The position numbers were made by a program, and so were the translations under genes. From Salidesulfovibrio brasiliensis JCM 12178 (lineage in GTDB: Bacteria; Desulfobacterota; Desulfovibrionia; Desulfovibrionales; Desulfovibrionaceae), in assembly GCF_001311825.1 (NCBI RefSeq), contig NZ_BBCB01000004.1, forward strand, positions 26,233-90,232: DNA of 64,000 bases, written 5' to 3'. How positions within the stretch are numbered: position 1 is the first letter of the stretch; every line of letters begins with the position of its first letter. The notes beneath the pieces are model-generated. The model worked only from the letters and a program-made list of their open reading frames with translations, was not told where the DNA came from and searched no databases. Shown piece by piece: positions 9,737 through 21,572 of this stretch.

Positions 9737-10382
9737 AATCCGAGTTCCAAAAGCTTTTCCTTGATGCCGTCTGCGGCCAGCCGTTCGGCAGTGACCCACT
9801 TGCCGCCGCGGTCCACGAACTTGTCGATGGTCAGCAGGTTGTCGGACAGGGCCACCTGGGTTTCGTCAAAGTGCGCGCGGATCAGGCTGCCGTCCTTGAT
9901 GCTGATCAGGAACAGGTCGAGCACCACGGACGCGGGCTTGACCACGCCTCCGGAACTGCCGACGCGCTCCTCCCAGTGCAGCAGTTGCGGCACGAGCAGG
10001 TAGTCGGCTTCCATGCACTCGCCCACGCCCTTCCAGTACTTCCATGCGGACATGCGCGGAATGTTGTTCTGCTCCATGACCACGATTTCCTGGCACTGGC
10101 GGGTGACGCTGGCGGGCGTATAGTCGGTGACGCCGTGCTCCGCCAACGCGGAGGCGAGGGTGGCGTCAAGCTTGGTGAGCACTTCCTTGGAAACGCGTTT
10201 GCCCTCCTCCACCGGGATGTATCCGGCGAGCAGTTCCCACGTGTAAACGGGTTGGTAAACGTCGCCACGGCGAGCTTGCCGGTGGGCCGTTCCACGTTCG
10301 GGGCCTTTTTGCCGCAACCGGCCGAAAGAACCAGTGCCGCGAGCAGGCCGACGATGAACAGGGTGCGGGTGAGCATTCTCAT
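9733..10382 (-). CDS. Lipoprotein of unknown function between hisB and hisA (frameshifted)
   Basis: The N-terminus is a lipoprotein signal (a hydrophobic run ending in LVLSAGC at about residue 23) followed by [16 protein letters not shown]. That frame ends early, and the rest of the protein continues in another frame from [16 protein letters not shown] to the end. Restoring one base near 10248 (the minus-strand run reading AACCCGTTTAC) gives a continuous 216-residue protein. The mature part has alternating strand/helix character and no enzyme motif I recognise; it loosely resembles outer-membrane-associated lipoproteins with a nucleotide-independent alpha/beta fold. It overlaps hisB by one base (TAATG) and hisA by four (ATGA), so it is embedded in the histidine genes although it is predicted to be exported. 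Confidence 0.75.
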
Positions 10383-10969
10383 TAATCCAGACTCCCCTTG
10401 GTGCTGGAGACGCCCTTGCGTCCCACGGTGACTGCATGGCCAAGCGCCATGCCGAGCGCCTTGAAGGCGGCTTCGAGAAGATGATGGCCGTTCTGGCCGT
10501 ATTCGTACTTGATGTGGAGGTTCATGCCTGCGCGAAACGCCAGTGACTTGAAGAACTCGCGCCAGACGTCCTTCTCGTCGCCCGCGATGATGGCAGGCAA
10601 CAGGGAATCGTCGTAGACGAGATACGGGCGGCCGGAGATGTCCACGACAACTTCGGCCAGCGCCTCATCCATGGGCACCTTTGCGGCCCCGACGCGGTTG
10701 ATGCCCTCGCGGGAACCGAGCGCGTCGGCCAAAGCCTGACCGAGACAGAGCGCCACATCCTCAAGGGTGTGGTGGGAATCGATTTCCAGATCCCCCTTGC
10801 AGGAAAGCTCAAGGTCAAACCCGCCCCAGAAGCTCATCAGGTCCAGCATGTGGTCGGCAAACCCCACGCCGGTGTTGATGGCGGTACGGCCCTCGCCGTC
10901 CACATTCAGCTTCAGGCGGATGTCGGTCTCCTTGGTCTTGCGTTCCATGGACGCTTCGCGCTTGTTCAC
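10382..10969 (-). CDS. hisB: Imidazoleglycerol-phosphate dehydratase
   Basis: HisB dehydrates imidazole-glycerol phosphate to imidazole-acetol phosphate. The 195-residue protein is monofunctional, without the phosphatase domain found in enterics. Both manganese-binding signatures are present: [29 protein letters not shown], and the C-terminal [17 protein letters not shown] chose GTG 10969 because a strong GGGAGGAG sits just before it; ATG seven codons inside (MERKTKETD) is the alternative and is where many homologues begin. It follows tatC after 63 bases. Confidence 0.94.
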   Translation of the reverse strand: MNKREASMERKTKETDIRLKLNVDGEGRTAINTGVGFADHMLDLMSFWGGFDLELSCKGDLEIDSHHTLEDVALCLGQALADALGSREGINRVGAAKVPMDEALAEVVVDISGRPYLVYDDSLLPAIIAGDEKDVWREFFKSLAFRAGMNLHIKYEYGQNGHHLLEAAFKALGMALGHAVTVGRKGVSSTKGSLD

Positions 10970-11032
10970 GGCTCCTCCCTTTTGAGGGGACTGTATAAAA
11001 AATCTCTAGAAAAGCAAAGTCCCGGTTTACCG

Positions 11033-12214
11033 CTAGGTTGCGGACTCTTCGGCCTTGCTTTCCTCTTCGTCCGATGCGGTCTGGCCCTGAGAGGCTTCGT
11101 CCTCGTCGGACTCCTGCTCGATTTCACGCTGGTGCCGCTTCTCGTTCTTGCCGAAGATGTAAGCGACCCATATCCCCAACTCATACAGCAAAATGAGCGG
11201 TCCCGCCATGAGGCACTGGGTAAACGGGTCCGGTGGCGTGAGAATGGAAGCCGCCACAAACGAGAGGAGCACGGCGTACTTCTGTTTTTTCCTAAGCCCG
11301 CGCGAGGTCACAAGACCCATTCGCGCAAGGAAAAGGATGAACAGCGGCAACTCGAAGACGATACCGAACGCAAAAAGGAGCTTCAGACAGAAGCTCAAAT
11401 ATTCATTGAGTTTGGGCGTAAACGCGATCTCGCTGTTGGCAAAACTGGCAAAGAAGTCGAACCCGAACGGGAAGACAACGAAATAGCCGAACATGCCGCC
11501 GCCGACGAAGAACATGGCCGAGATCACGGCCATGGGGATCACGTATTTGCGTTCGTGCGAATACAGCCCCGGAGCGATAAAGCCCCAAATCTGCGCGAAC
11601 AGGTACGGGCTCATGAGGAATATGCCCGCGACGATAGCGATCTTGATGTGCGAGAAGAACGCCTCGGCCGGATACGTGTACTGGAAATGGCCGCCGACCA
11701 TGACCGTGCTCATGGAGTCCTGCATGGCCTGAACGAACACGTCCAGCTTGTCGAAATACTTGAAATCCGTGCCCTGAAGCGACTGGGCAAGGCCTTCCTT
11801 CAGGTTTTGAAAGAAGTCGGCGGGGAGCACCATGTGTTTCTGGGCCACATCACGCAGGACTTCCTTCATGGGCTTCATGAGGATGTCGAACATGCGCTCG
11901 GCAAAGCTGTAACAGACCAGCATGCCCACGATGACAGCCAGCACGCAGCGTACAAGACGCTGGCGCAGTTCGCCGAGGTGATCCAGCAAGGACATGTGCC
12001 CGCCGAGTTCGGCCTCGTCGTCTTCCTCCTCGCTCTCGTCGAGGCTGGGGTCCTCATCCGGGTCAGCAGCTTCGGCGTCTTTCTCTTCGCCGTCCTGCTC
12101 CTCGCCCTCGGAAACGACAAGACCGGAGGCCTCCTCAGAGGCCTCCGGATTGTTCTTTTCGTCTTCGGGCGTCACACCGGAATCCGGGGTGCGTTCGTCC
12201 TTGTCGGCGCTCAT
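11033..12214 (-). CDS. tatC: Sec-independent protein translocase TatC with acidic tails
   Basis: TatC recognises twin-arginine signal peptides and forms the receptor core of the Tat translocase. The conserved part begins at about residue 74 (MSLLDHLGELRQRLV) and contains six membrane spans, with the usual FIAPGLYSHERKY and LTPPDP elements. Three features are unusual. An N-terminal extension of about 73 residues is almost entirely acidic. The periplasmic loop between the first two spans is roughly 85 residues, about twice that of E. coli. The C-terminal tail of about 45 residues is again highly acidic. Its start overlaps the tatB stop by four bases, so the two subunits are co-translated. Confidence 0.93.
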   Translation of the reverse strand: MSADKDERTPDSGVTPEDEKNNPEASEEASGLVVSEGEEQDGEEKDAEAADPDEDPSLDESEEEDDEAELGGHMSLLDHLGELRQRLVRCVLAVIVGMLVCYSFAERMFDILMKPMKEVLRDVAQKHMVLPADFFQNLKEGLAQSLQGTDFKYFDKLDVFVQAMQDSMSTVMVGGHFQYTYPAEAFFSHIKIAIVAGIFLMSPYLFAQIWGFIAPGLYSHERKYVIPMAVISAMFFVGGGMFGYFVVFPFGFDFFASFANSEIAFTPKLNEYLSFCLKLLFAFGIVFELPLFILFLARMGLVTSRGLRKKQKYAVLLSFVAASILTPPDPFTQCLMAGPLILLYELGIWVAYIFGKNEKRHQREIEQESDEDEASQGQTASDEEESKAEESAT

Positions 12215-12570
12215 GCCTTTTCCTTGCTCCCGTCTTCAGAAGTCCCGGCTTCGGCAGTTTCGGCCTTCGGCTCGGACGACGCGGAATCGTCCTCAGTGGA
12301 AGTCTGCTCGGCAGCAGCCTGCTCATTGGACGCCTCTTCGTTGGCCTTTTTCCGTTTGGCCAACTCAGCGTCCACTTCCTTCTTGCGGGCTTCGCTCTCG
12401 GCGCGCTCCACTTCCATGTCCAGCGTGCTCTTGACGTCGTTGCCCATGCGCTTGAACTCGGCAACGCCCTTGCCCAGACCCTTGAGCATCTGGGGGAGCT
12501 TCTGCGGCCCGATAACGAGCAGGGCCACCACGAGTATGATAATCAGTTCCGGTCCGCCGATTCCGAACAT
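12211..12570 (-). CDS. tatB: Twin-arginine translocase subunit TatB (TatA/B family)
   Basis: A 119-residue protein with the TatA/B layout: an N-terminal membrane helix (IGGPELIIILVVALLVIGPQ), then the conserved GPQKLPQ turn and an amphipathic helix (MLKGLGKGVAEFKRMGND), then a charged low-complexity tail. The Glu in the membrane helix (PEL) and the longer tail favour TatB over TatA. It sits just after guaA and overlaps tatC. No separate tatA lies in the window. Confidence 0.88.
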   Translation of the reverse strand: MFGIGGPELIIILVVALLVIGPQKLPQMLKGLGKGVAEFKRMGNDVKSTLDMEVERAESEARKKEVDAELAKRKKANEEASNEQAAAEQTSTEDDSASSEPKAETAEAGTSEDGSKEKA

Positions 12571-12590
12571 GGTCTATATCCTTGCCTTTC

Positions 12591-14136
12591 CTATTCCCAC
12601 TCGATGGTGCTCGGGGGCTTGGAGGAGATGTCGAGGACGACGCGGTTGACGCCCTTGACCTCGTTGATGATGCGATTGGAGATACGCGCCAGCAGTTCGC
12701 TCGGCAGACGGCTCCAGTCTGCGGTCATGGCGTCGATGCTGTCAACGACGCGCAGCGCGATAACGTGCTCGTAGGTGCGGTCATCGCCCATGACACCGAC
12801 GGTCTTGAGCGGCAACAGCACTGCAAACCCCTGCCAGACCTTGCGGTACCAGTCCGAGGCCAGCAGCTCGTTCTGCACGATGCGGTCTGCAAGGCGCAGG
12901 ATTTCCAGCCGCTCCTCGGTGATTTCACCGATGACGCGTATGGACAGGCCCGGGCCGGGGAACGGGTGCCGCCAGATGATGTGATCCGGCATGCCCAGCT
13001 CGTACGCGGCGCGGCGCACTTCGTCCTTGAACAGCTCGCGGAGCGGCTCCACCAGCTTGAGGTTCATCTTTTCGGGCAGGCCACCCACGTTGTGGTGGCT
13101 CTTGATGACCGCCGAGGGTCCCTTGAAGGATTCGGACTCGATCACGTCGGGATACAGCGTTCCCTGACCGAGGAACTCCACGCCTTCGATGGCCTTGGCT
13201 TCACGATCGAACACGTCGATGAAGGTGTAGCCGATGATCTTGCGCTTCTGCTCGGGATCCTCGACGCCGTGCAGCTTGCCGAGGAATTCGTCGGCAGCGT
13301 CCACGACCTTGACGTTCAGGTCGAAGTGTTCCTCAAGGAAGCCGATGACTTCCTGACGTTCGCCCATCCTGAGCAGGCCGTTATCCACGAAGATGCAGTG
13401 CAGGTTCTTGCCGATGGCCTTGTGCAGCAATACGGCGGCCACGGTGGAGTCGATTCCGCCGGAGAGGCCGAGCACGACCTTGGCGTCGCCAACCTGCTTC
13501 TTGAGGTCTTCCACGCAGGTATCCACGAAGGAGGCCATGGACCACGAGGCTTCAGATCGGCCACCTTGAACAGGAAGTTCTGGATGATCTGTGCGCCCTC
13601 TTCGGTGTGGGCCACCTCGGGGTGGAACTGCAGCGCGTAGATTTTCTTTTCGTTGTTGCCCATGGCCGCGAACTCGATGGACTCGGTCTTTCCCATCCGG
13701 GTGAAGTCCGGGGGAATCGCTTCCACACGGTCGCCGTGAGACATCCAGACGGTCAGGTTGTCCGTGCCGTCGATGCCCTCAAACAGCGGGCAGTCGTTCA
13801 TGGCCTCGAACTGGGCCCTTCCGTATTCCCGGTCCGTGGACGCCACAACCTTGCCGCCCAGCTTGTGCGCCAGAAGCTGCATGCCGTAGCAGATGCCCAG
13901 CGTGGGCAGGCCCCATTCAAGATATTCCGGGGCCAGATCAGGCAGCCGCCTTCCAGAACGCTGGAGGGGCCGCCGGAGAGGATCAGCGCCTGCGGATTGA
14001 GGGCCTTCACCTTGGCGGGGTCCACGTTGCAGGGGTGGATTTCGGAGTATACGCCAGCCTCGCGGATGCGCCGCGCAATGAGCTGGGTGAACTGGGACCC
14101 GAAGTCCAGAATAATGACTTTGTCTTGATTCAACAT
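12591..14136 (-). CDS. guaA: GMP synthase, glutamine-hydrolysing (two frameshifts)
   Basis: GuaA converts XMP to GMP with ammonia from glutamine. The N-terminal class I amidotransferase, the PP-loop ATP pyrophosphatase ([18 protein letters not shown]) and the C-terminal dimerisation domain ending STIEWE are all present, but in three frames. One base is missing near 13942 (minus strand GGCTGCCTGATC should have an extra C, which restores [14 protein letters not shown] with the nucleophilic Cys) and one near 13550, between the two domains. With both restored the protein is 515 residues, a normal length for the family. As an essential gene without a paralogue nearby, the breaks are probably sequence errors. 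It follows guaB after 50 bases. Confidence 0.93.
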
Positions 14137-14186
14137 ATGGTTTCCGTCGTTATCGTTGCGGGTGACGTAACAGGATAGCCTCGCGG

Positions 14187-15642
<1,456 letters not shown>

Positions 15643-15666
15643 GTCATACTCCCCAGATAGTTTTAA

Positions 15667-15688
15667 GGCCGAACCTCACGGTTCGGCC
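15667..15688 (-). terminator. Hairpin between livF and guaB
   Basis: GGCCGAACC (15667-15675) and GGTTCGGCC (15680-15688) form a perfect 9-bp stem with a TCAC loop, just after livF and 24 bases before the guaB start on the same strand. The tract after the stem is only TTAAAAC, so termination may be partial. Because the livF-guaB gap is only 57 bases, the hairpin also lies in the guaB leader. Confidence 0.6.
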
Positions 15689-15699
15689 CATTCTTCGTA

Positions 15700-16416
15700 T
15701 TACAGTCCGAGGTATGCGCGCTTCACATCCTCATTCGCAAGAAGCGTCTCGCATGAGTCTGTCAGAACGATCTTTCCGTTTTCCATCACGTAACCTCGGT
15801 GGCCGATCTTTAACGCAAGGTTGGCGTTCTGTTCAACAAGAAAAATGGTCGTTCCTGATTCTTTGTTAATTTTCTTAATAATCTCGAATATCTGTCGCAC
15901 AACAAGAGGCGCCAAACCCATGGAAGGTTCGTCCAGCAGCAGCAATCTGGGCCGGGCCATGAGCGCACGGGCGATGGCGAGCATCTGCTGCTCCCCGCCC
16001 GAGAGGTTGCCGCCCTGCTGGTTCCGGCGCTCTGCCAGAATGGGGAACAGGTCGAAGCAATACTCCATGTCACGGGCTATCCCGGCTTTGTCGGTTCTCA
16101 GAAACGCGCCCATGTCGAGGTTTTCCTTGATGGTCAGCTCCGGGAAGATGAGCCGTCCTTCGGGAACCTGCGAGATGCCAGACGCCACGACCTTGTCCGC
16201 GCTCTGGCCGCGGATGGACTCGTTTTCGTAGATGACGTCGCCGGTTCTGGGGGTCAGCATGCCGCAGATGGTCATCAGCGTGGTGGACTTGCCCGCGCCG
16301 TTGGCGCCGATCAAGGTGATGATCTCGCTGTGGTCGATGTGCAGACTGACATCGTAGAGCGCCTGAATGTTACCATAGAAGGTGTTGACGTTCTTGAGCT
16401 CGAGCATTTTAGTCAT
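15700..16416 (-). CDS. livF: Branched-chain amino-acid ABC transporter ATPase LivF (operon 1)
   Basis: A 238-residue ATP-binding subunit of a hydrophobic-amino-acid transporter. Walker A (GANGAGKSTT), the ABC signature (LSGGEQQMLAIARALM) and Walker B (LLLLDEPSMGLAP) are complete. The short length and the C-terminal ANEDVKRAYLGL are typical of LivF. It overlaps livG by eight bases and is the last gene of the operon. Confidence 0.94.
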   Translation of the reverse strand: MTKMLELKNVNTFYGNIQALYDVSLHIDHSEIITLIGANGAGKSTTLMTICGMLTPRTGDVIYENESIRGQSADKVVASGISQVPEGRLIFPELTIKENLDMGAFLRTDKAGIARDMEYCFDLFPILAERRNQQGGNLSGGEQQMLAIARALMARPRLLLLDEPSMGLAPLVVRQIFEIIKKINKESGTTIFLVEQNANLALKIGHRGYVMENGKIVLTDSCETLLANEDVKRAYLGL

Positions 16417-17192
16417 CTTCGTCCTCCCCGAGATACGCCTTGATGACGGTCGGATTCTCGCTCACTTCCTTTGGCGTGCCGCTGGCGATGAGGCGACCGT
16501 AATCGAGAACGAAGACGCTGTCCGAGATGCTCATGACCATCTTCATGTCGTGCTCGATGAGCAGGATGGAGAGGCCGTACTCGTTTCGCAACTTGATGAC
16601 CAGCTCCTGCAGGTCGTAAGTCTCCTGCGGGTTCATGCCCGCTGCCGGTTCGTCAAGCAGGAGCAGGAAGGGGTCGGTGGCCATGGCCCGTGCGATTTCC
16701 AGACGGCGCTGCTTGCCGTACGGCAGGTTGCAGGCCAGCTCGTTGGCGTAGCGCTCAAGCCCGACAAGCTCCAGCAGGTGGTAGCTTTTTTCGATAATGG
16801 CCTGCTCTTCGCCCCGGGCCTTGCCGTTGCGGGAGATAGCGCCCCAGATGCCGCTCTTGGTGCGGCAATGCGTGCCGATCATGACGTTTTCCAGCGTGGT
16901 CATGGACGGGAACAGCCGGATGTTCTGGAACGTGCGGGCCATGCCCAGCTCGGTGACGTGGTTCGGCTTCATGCCGTTGACGCGCCTTTCCGAGCCGTCC
17001 TTCGGATTTACCAGCACGTCGCCGCTTGTGGGCGTGTAAATGCCGGTTATGCAGTTGAAGAATGTCGTCTTGCCCGCCCCGTTGGGACCGATCAGCGCGG
17101 CGATCTCCTTGGAACGCACGTTGAGACTGACATCGTCCAGCGCACGGATTCCGCCGAAGTCCTTGCATATTTCATTGACGTTGAGAACGGAT

Positions 17193-17200
<8 letters not shown>
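16409..17200 (-). CDS. livG: Branched-chain amino-acid ABC transporter ATPase LivG (operon 1)
   Basis: A 263-residue ATPase subunit that pairs with LivF. Walker A (GPNGAGKTTFFNCITG), the LivG-type signature region (NLPYGKQRRLEIARAM) and Walker B (LLLLDEPAAGMNP) are present. The protein ends in the family motif ENPTVIKAYLGED. It overlaps livM by eight bases upstream and livF by eight downstream, indicating tight translational coupling. Confidence 0.94.
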
Positions 17201-18488
<1,288 letters not shown>

Positions 18489-18533
18489 GATAGTTCCTTG
18501 TATAGCTTGCGTCCCGAATGCGGGACCGATTGG

Positions 18534-19433
18534 TTACACTTTCTGCACCGGCTCCTTGCCCATGATTCCGGCGGGCCTGAAGATCAGGATGAGCACCAGA
18601 AGGGCAAAGGCGAACACGTCCTCGTAGTCCGAGGAGACGTATCCCGTGGCAAAGGCCTCGGTCTGGCCGAGAATGAGCGCGCCGAGCATGGCTCCGGGAA
18701 CGCTGCCGATGCCGCCGAGCACTGCGGCGGTGAACGCCTTGATGCCCGCGATGAAGCCGATGTAGTAGTTGATCTGACCGATGTGCGAGGCGATAAGCAC
18801 GCCGCCCACGGCCGCAAGGCTCGAGCCGACAACGAACGTGGCCGAGATGACCGTGTTGACGTTGATGCCCACGAGCATCGCCATCTTGCGGTTCTGGGCC
18901 GTGGCGCGCATGGCCTTGCCCAGCCGCGTGAACTTGATGAACAGGGTCAGCCCGATGCAGACAAGGATCGTGACAACCACGATGATGAGTTCCGAACTGC
19001 TGATGATGTGTCCTATCCAGGGCACCTTGAATTCGGGTATGAGGCTGGGGAACGGCAGAAAGTCGGAGGTCTGGGCCAGCATCACGTAGTTCTGCAGGAA
19101 GATCGACATGCCGATCGCGGAGATGAGCGGAGAGAGCCGCTGCGCGCCACGAAGGGGCTTGTAGGCGATCTTCTCGATGGTATACCCGTACGCGGCCGAA
19201 TAGAGCACCGCGCCAAGGATTGCCAGAACGAAGATGGCGGCCGCGGGAAACCCTGCCGCGCCGAGCACACCGGCGATGATAAGGCCGGTGAACGCACCAA
19301 TCATGTAAATCTCGCCGTGGGCAAAGTTGATGAGCTCGATGATGCCGTAGACCATCGTGTAGCCCAGCGCGATCAGCGCATAGATGCTGCCGCGCGTCAG
19401 CCCGCCGAAGAGAATCTCAAGGAAATATTCCAT
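18534..19433 (-). CDS. livH: Branched-chain amino-acid ABC transporter permease LivH (operon 1)
   Basis: A 299-residue inner-membrane permease with eight or so helices. The start (ALIALGYTMVYGIIELINFA then HGEIYMIGAF) is the LivH hallmark, as is the AAVLGGIGSVPGAMLGALI segment near the C-terminus. It forms the translocation path with LivM. A GC-rich hairpin separates it from livK upstream. Confidence 0.94.
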   Translation of the reverse strand: MEYFLEILFGGLTRGSIYALIALGYTMVYGIIELINFAHGEIYMIGAFTGLIIAGVLGAAGFPAAAIFVLAILGAVLYSAAYGYTIEKIAYKPLRGAQRLSPLISAIGMSIFLQNYVMLAQTSDFLPFPSLIPEFKVPWIGHIISSSELIIVVVTILVCIGLTLFIKFTRLGKAMRATAQNRKMAMLVGINVNTVISATFVVGSSLAAVGGVLIASHIGQINYYIGFIAGIKAFTAAVLGGIGSVPGAMLGALILGQTEAFATGYVSSDYEDVFAFALLVLILIFRPAGIMGKEPVQKV

Positions 19434-19460
19434 CGGTTTCCTTTCCGTATTCTACGCAAT

Positions 19461-19488
19461 CAGGGGGCAGGCTCGGGCCTGCCCCCTG
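19461..19488 (-). terminator. Intra-operon hairpin between livK and livH (operon 1)
   Basis: CAGGGGGCAGGC (19461-19472) and GCCTGCCCCCTG (19477-19488) give a 12-bp perfect stem with a TCGG loop and no T tract. Placed between the binding-protein gene and the permease gene, it is better read as an mRNA stabiliser or partial terminator that allows excess binding protein. Operon 2 has a similar hairpin at 46981-47006. Confidence 0.65.
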
Positions 19489-19511
19489 TTGGATACGTTA
19501 TGCTGCTGTGA

Positions 19512-20642
19512 TTACTCGACTTCCACGTACTGGCCGTTCTTGACCTGGTACACGGAGAAGCCGACGCCTTCCGCGTCGCCGCGTCCGTCGAACTTGATCT
19601 TGCCGAGCGGGGTTTCCACGTACTCGGTGCGCAGGGCGTTCACGACCTTATCGTAGTCAGTGCCACCAGCCTTCTCAACGGCGTTGAGCAGGGCCTGTGC
19701 GGCAGCGTAGGCCTGATAGTAGAACGCGCCCGGATCAGTTCCGAACTCTTTCTTGTGAGCTTCTTCGGCAACGGCGTAGAGCGGGTTGCCGGAGATGTCG
19801 CGGGGGCCGGTGGCGTAAACGCCTTCAGCATACTCGCCGGCGACCTTGATGAAGGTGTCATCCTTCACGCCGTCGTCGGAAAGGAAAGGAATGTCGATGT
19901 TCTTCTTGCGCATGGCAGTGACGATCTTGGAGGCTTCAGGATGATAGCCGCCGAAGATGACGCCGTCAGCGCCGGAGTTCTTGATCTTCTGCACCACTGC
20001 GGAGTAGTCCACGGCACCGGGGGTGACGCCTTCAAAAAGGGCAACGGACATGCCGCCGTCCTCTTCGATGAACTGCTTGCAGAAGGAGGCGAAGCCCTTG
20101 CCGTAGTCACCCTTGTCGTGAATGACGGCGATGTTCTTGAGACCAAGATTCTTGGCAAAGTCCACTTCAAGCTGCGCCTGCGCGTCGTCGGAGGCGATGG
20201 TGCGGAAGAAGTTGGGGTAGTCGCCGCTTTGGGTCAGCGGCGGGTTTGTGGCGGACGGCGACATGCAGACGATGTTACCATCCTTGTAAATTTCGAGGGC
20301 GGCCTTGGTGGCGCCGGAGCAGATATGGCCGAGGACGATCTTCACGTCTTCGGACAGAAGCTTGGTGGCCGCGTTGGTGGCCATTTCAGGTTTGCACTGG
20401 TCGTCCTGCGAAAGGACTTCCACCTGCATGCCGAGCACTCCGCCCTTGGCGTTGATGTCGGCAGCAACAAGTTTGGCCGCGTTGACGGTGGGCAGGCCGT
20501 AGGATGCCAGGTCTCCACTGTGCGCACCGGCTACGCCGAGCACCAGTTTTTTGGCCTCATCTTTCTTCCCTTCGCCACAACCGGCGGCGAACAGGGCCAC
20601 AACCGCGAGCACAAGCGCGAGAAGTTTCCAGTTTCCTCTCAT
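19512..20642 (-). CDS. livK: Branched-chain amino-acid binding lipoprotein LivK (operon 1)
   Basis: A 376-residue periplasmic binding protein of the leucine/isoleucine/valine type. It begins with a lipoprotein signal (lipobox ending LFAAGC at about residue 22), then KKLVLGVAGAHSGDLASYG typical of the LivJ/LivK family. The two-lobed fold is complete, ending VYQVKNGQYVEVE. The start at 20642 is preceded by GAGAGGAACTG. It is lipid-anchored, unlike the soluble binding protein of operon 2, so the two systems differ in at least this property. Substrate specificity among hydrophobic amino acids is not readable. Confidence 0.92.
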   Translation of the reverse strand: MRGNWKLLALVLAVVALFAAGCGEGKKDEAKKLVLGVAGAHSGDLASYGLPTVNAAKLVAADINAKGGVLGMQVEVLSQDDQCKPEMATNAATKLLSEDVKIVLGHICSGATKAALEIYKDGNIVCMSPSATNPPLTQSGDYPNFFRTIASDDAQAQLEVDFAKNLGLKNIAVIHDKGDYGKGFASFCKQFIEEDGGMSVALFEGVTPGAVDYSAVVQKIKNSGADGVIFGGYHPEASKIVTAMRKKNIDIPFLSDDGVKDDTFIKVAGEYAEGVYATGPRDISGNPLYAVAEEAHKKEFGTDPGAFYYQAYAAAQALLNAVEKAGGTDYDKVVNALRTEYVETPLGKIKFDGRGDAEGVGFSVYQVKNGQYVEVE

Positions 20643-20762
20643 CAGTTCCTCTCCTGAAGGTATGGGGTTGCAACACATTATGAGATAGGCCGCGAAACCA
20701 TCCCATTATTGCGAAACGGCTTTCCGGGACACCCCGGAGTACCGCATTATGCGAAGTTTCAG

Positions 20763-20790
20763 ATTCTATTGACTTTCCCCATATTGTCAA
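20763..20790 (-). promoter_or_regulatory. Sigma-70 promoter candidate for liv operon 1
   Basis: On the minus strand TTGACA (20790-20785) is followed by a 16-base spacer and TAGAAT (20768-20763). It sits about 120 bases upstream of livK, after the end of the ccm cluster. Confidence 0.65.
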
Positions 20791-20809
20791 CAAGAACCCG
20801 CCCGTAGGG

Positions 20810-21418
20810 CTAATGGTCGAGGTGCTTCATCTCCTCTCTGGCGCGCTCGAGCATCTCCTTGTCATCCCCGGCATTTTCGATCACCTTTTCAAACCGTTGC
20901 ACCGCAGCCTCCGGCTTGTTCAGGAAGTGCGTGTAGAGGATGCCGAGGTTATAGTTCACCAACGGATCCTCGGGGGCTTCCTCAAGGAGGTTTTCATAGA
21001 TGGCGGCGGCTGCGGGATAGTCCTTCTGCTGGAAGCGCACGATGCCGAGGCTCATGCGGATTTCCGGGTCTTCGGGACGCACCTTGCTGGCGCGCTCAAG
21101 AAACGGCGCGGCGCGCTCCCATGCGCGCATCATCATGAAGGCGTTGCCCAGCTCGCGCAGGGCCTCGAAATTCTCGGGGTCCTTCTCCAGAAGGGCCATC
21201 TTGTCCTTCAGTCCGGCCATGCCGCCCGGCATGCCCTCGCCGCCCATGGCGGGCGGCATGCCACCGCCACCGCCACCGCCGTGGCCTTCCTGCTTCACGT
21301 GTTTTTCCAGACCGGGATTGGTCATGCGGTAGCCCACGGAGGCCGCAAAAATACCCACAAGCATGATGATGCTGACCGCCAGAACGGTCTTTCTGCCGAG
21401 GGCGCTATTATTCGTCAT
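20810..21418 (-). CDS. Membrane-anchored TPR protein at the end of the ccm cluster
   Basis: A 202-residue protein with one N-terminal membrane helix (about residues 10-30, VLAVSIIMLVGIFAASVGY), a Gly/Met-rich linker with a run of seven glycines, and two to three tetratricopeptide repeats (from about residue 80 to the end, for example DPEIRMSLGIVRFQQKDYPA). The repeats should face the periplasm. Its position after ccmD and its layout suggest a CcmI/NrfG-like role, holding apocytochrome c for haem ligation. Its ATG overlaps the end of ccmD. The open frame continues upstream only because ccmD is frameshifted into it. Confidence 0.85.
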   Translation of the reverse strand: MTNNSALGRKTVLAVSIIMLVGIFAASVGYRMTNPGLEKHVKQEGHGGGGGGGMPPAMGGEGMPGGMAGLKDKMALLEKDPENFEALRELGNAFMMMRAWERAAPFLERASKVRPEDPEIRMSLGIVRFQQKDYPAAAAIYENLLEEAPEDPLVNYNLGILYTHFLNKPEAAVQRFEKVIENAGDDKEMLERAREEMKHLDH

Positions 21419-21553
21419 CGCCGTCTCCAAGAAGTTCGAGTTGCTGCACACGGCGGGAAAGGCCGAGGGTCCGGCTGCCGAGAAACGCGATGTACCCGGC
21501 AACGCGACCCAGACCAGCGCGTTGGCAATGAAAAGATACTGTTCGGCGGACAT
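21408..21553 (-). CDS. ccmD: CcmD, small haem-export subunit (frameshifted)
   Basis: A 48-residue membrane protein that helps release holo-CcmE from CcmABC. The start MSAEQYLFIANALVWVAL is clear. The frame then breaks near 21500, where one G is missing from TTGGCCGGG on the minus strand. With it restored the protein reads on as GYIAFLGSRTLGLSRRV and ends ELLGDGDDE at TAA 21408-21410. A good GGAGG site precedes the ATG. It lies between ccmC and the TPR gene, the standard place for ccmD. Confidence 0.8.
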
Positions 21554-21572
21554 GGGTCCTCCTTGTCGGTTG

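Noticed and set aside
20810..21553. One fused protein of CcmD plus TPR protein
   Set aside because: The continuous frame arises from the missing base in ccmD. The correct ccmD frame ends at TAA 21408-21410 and the TPR gene has its own ATG at 21418.
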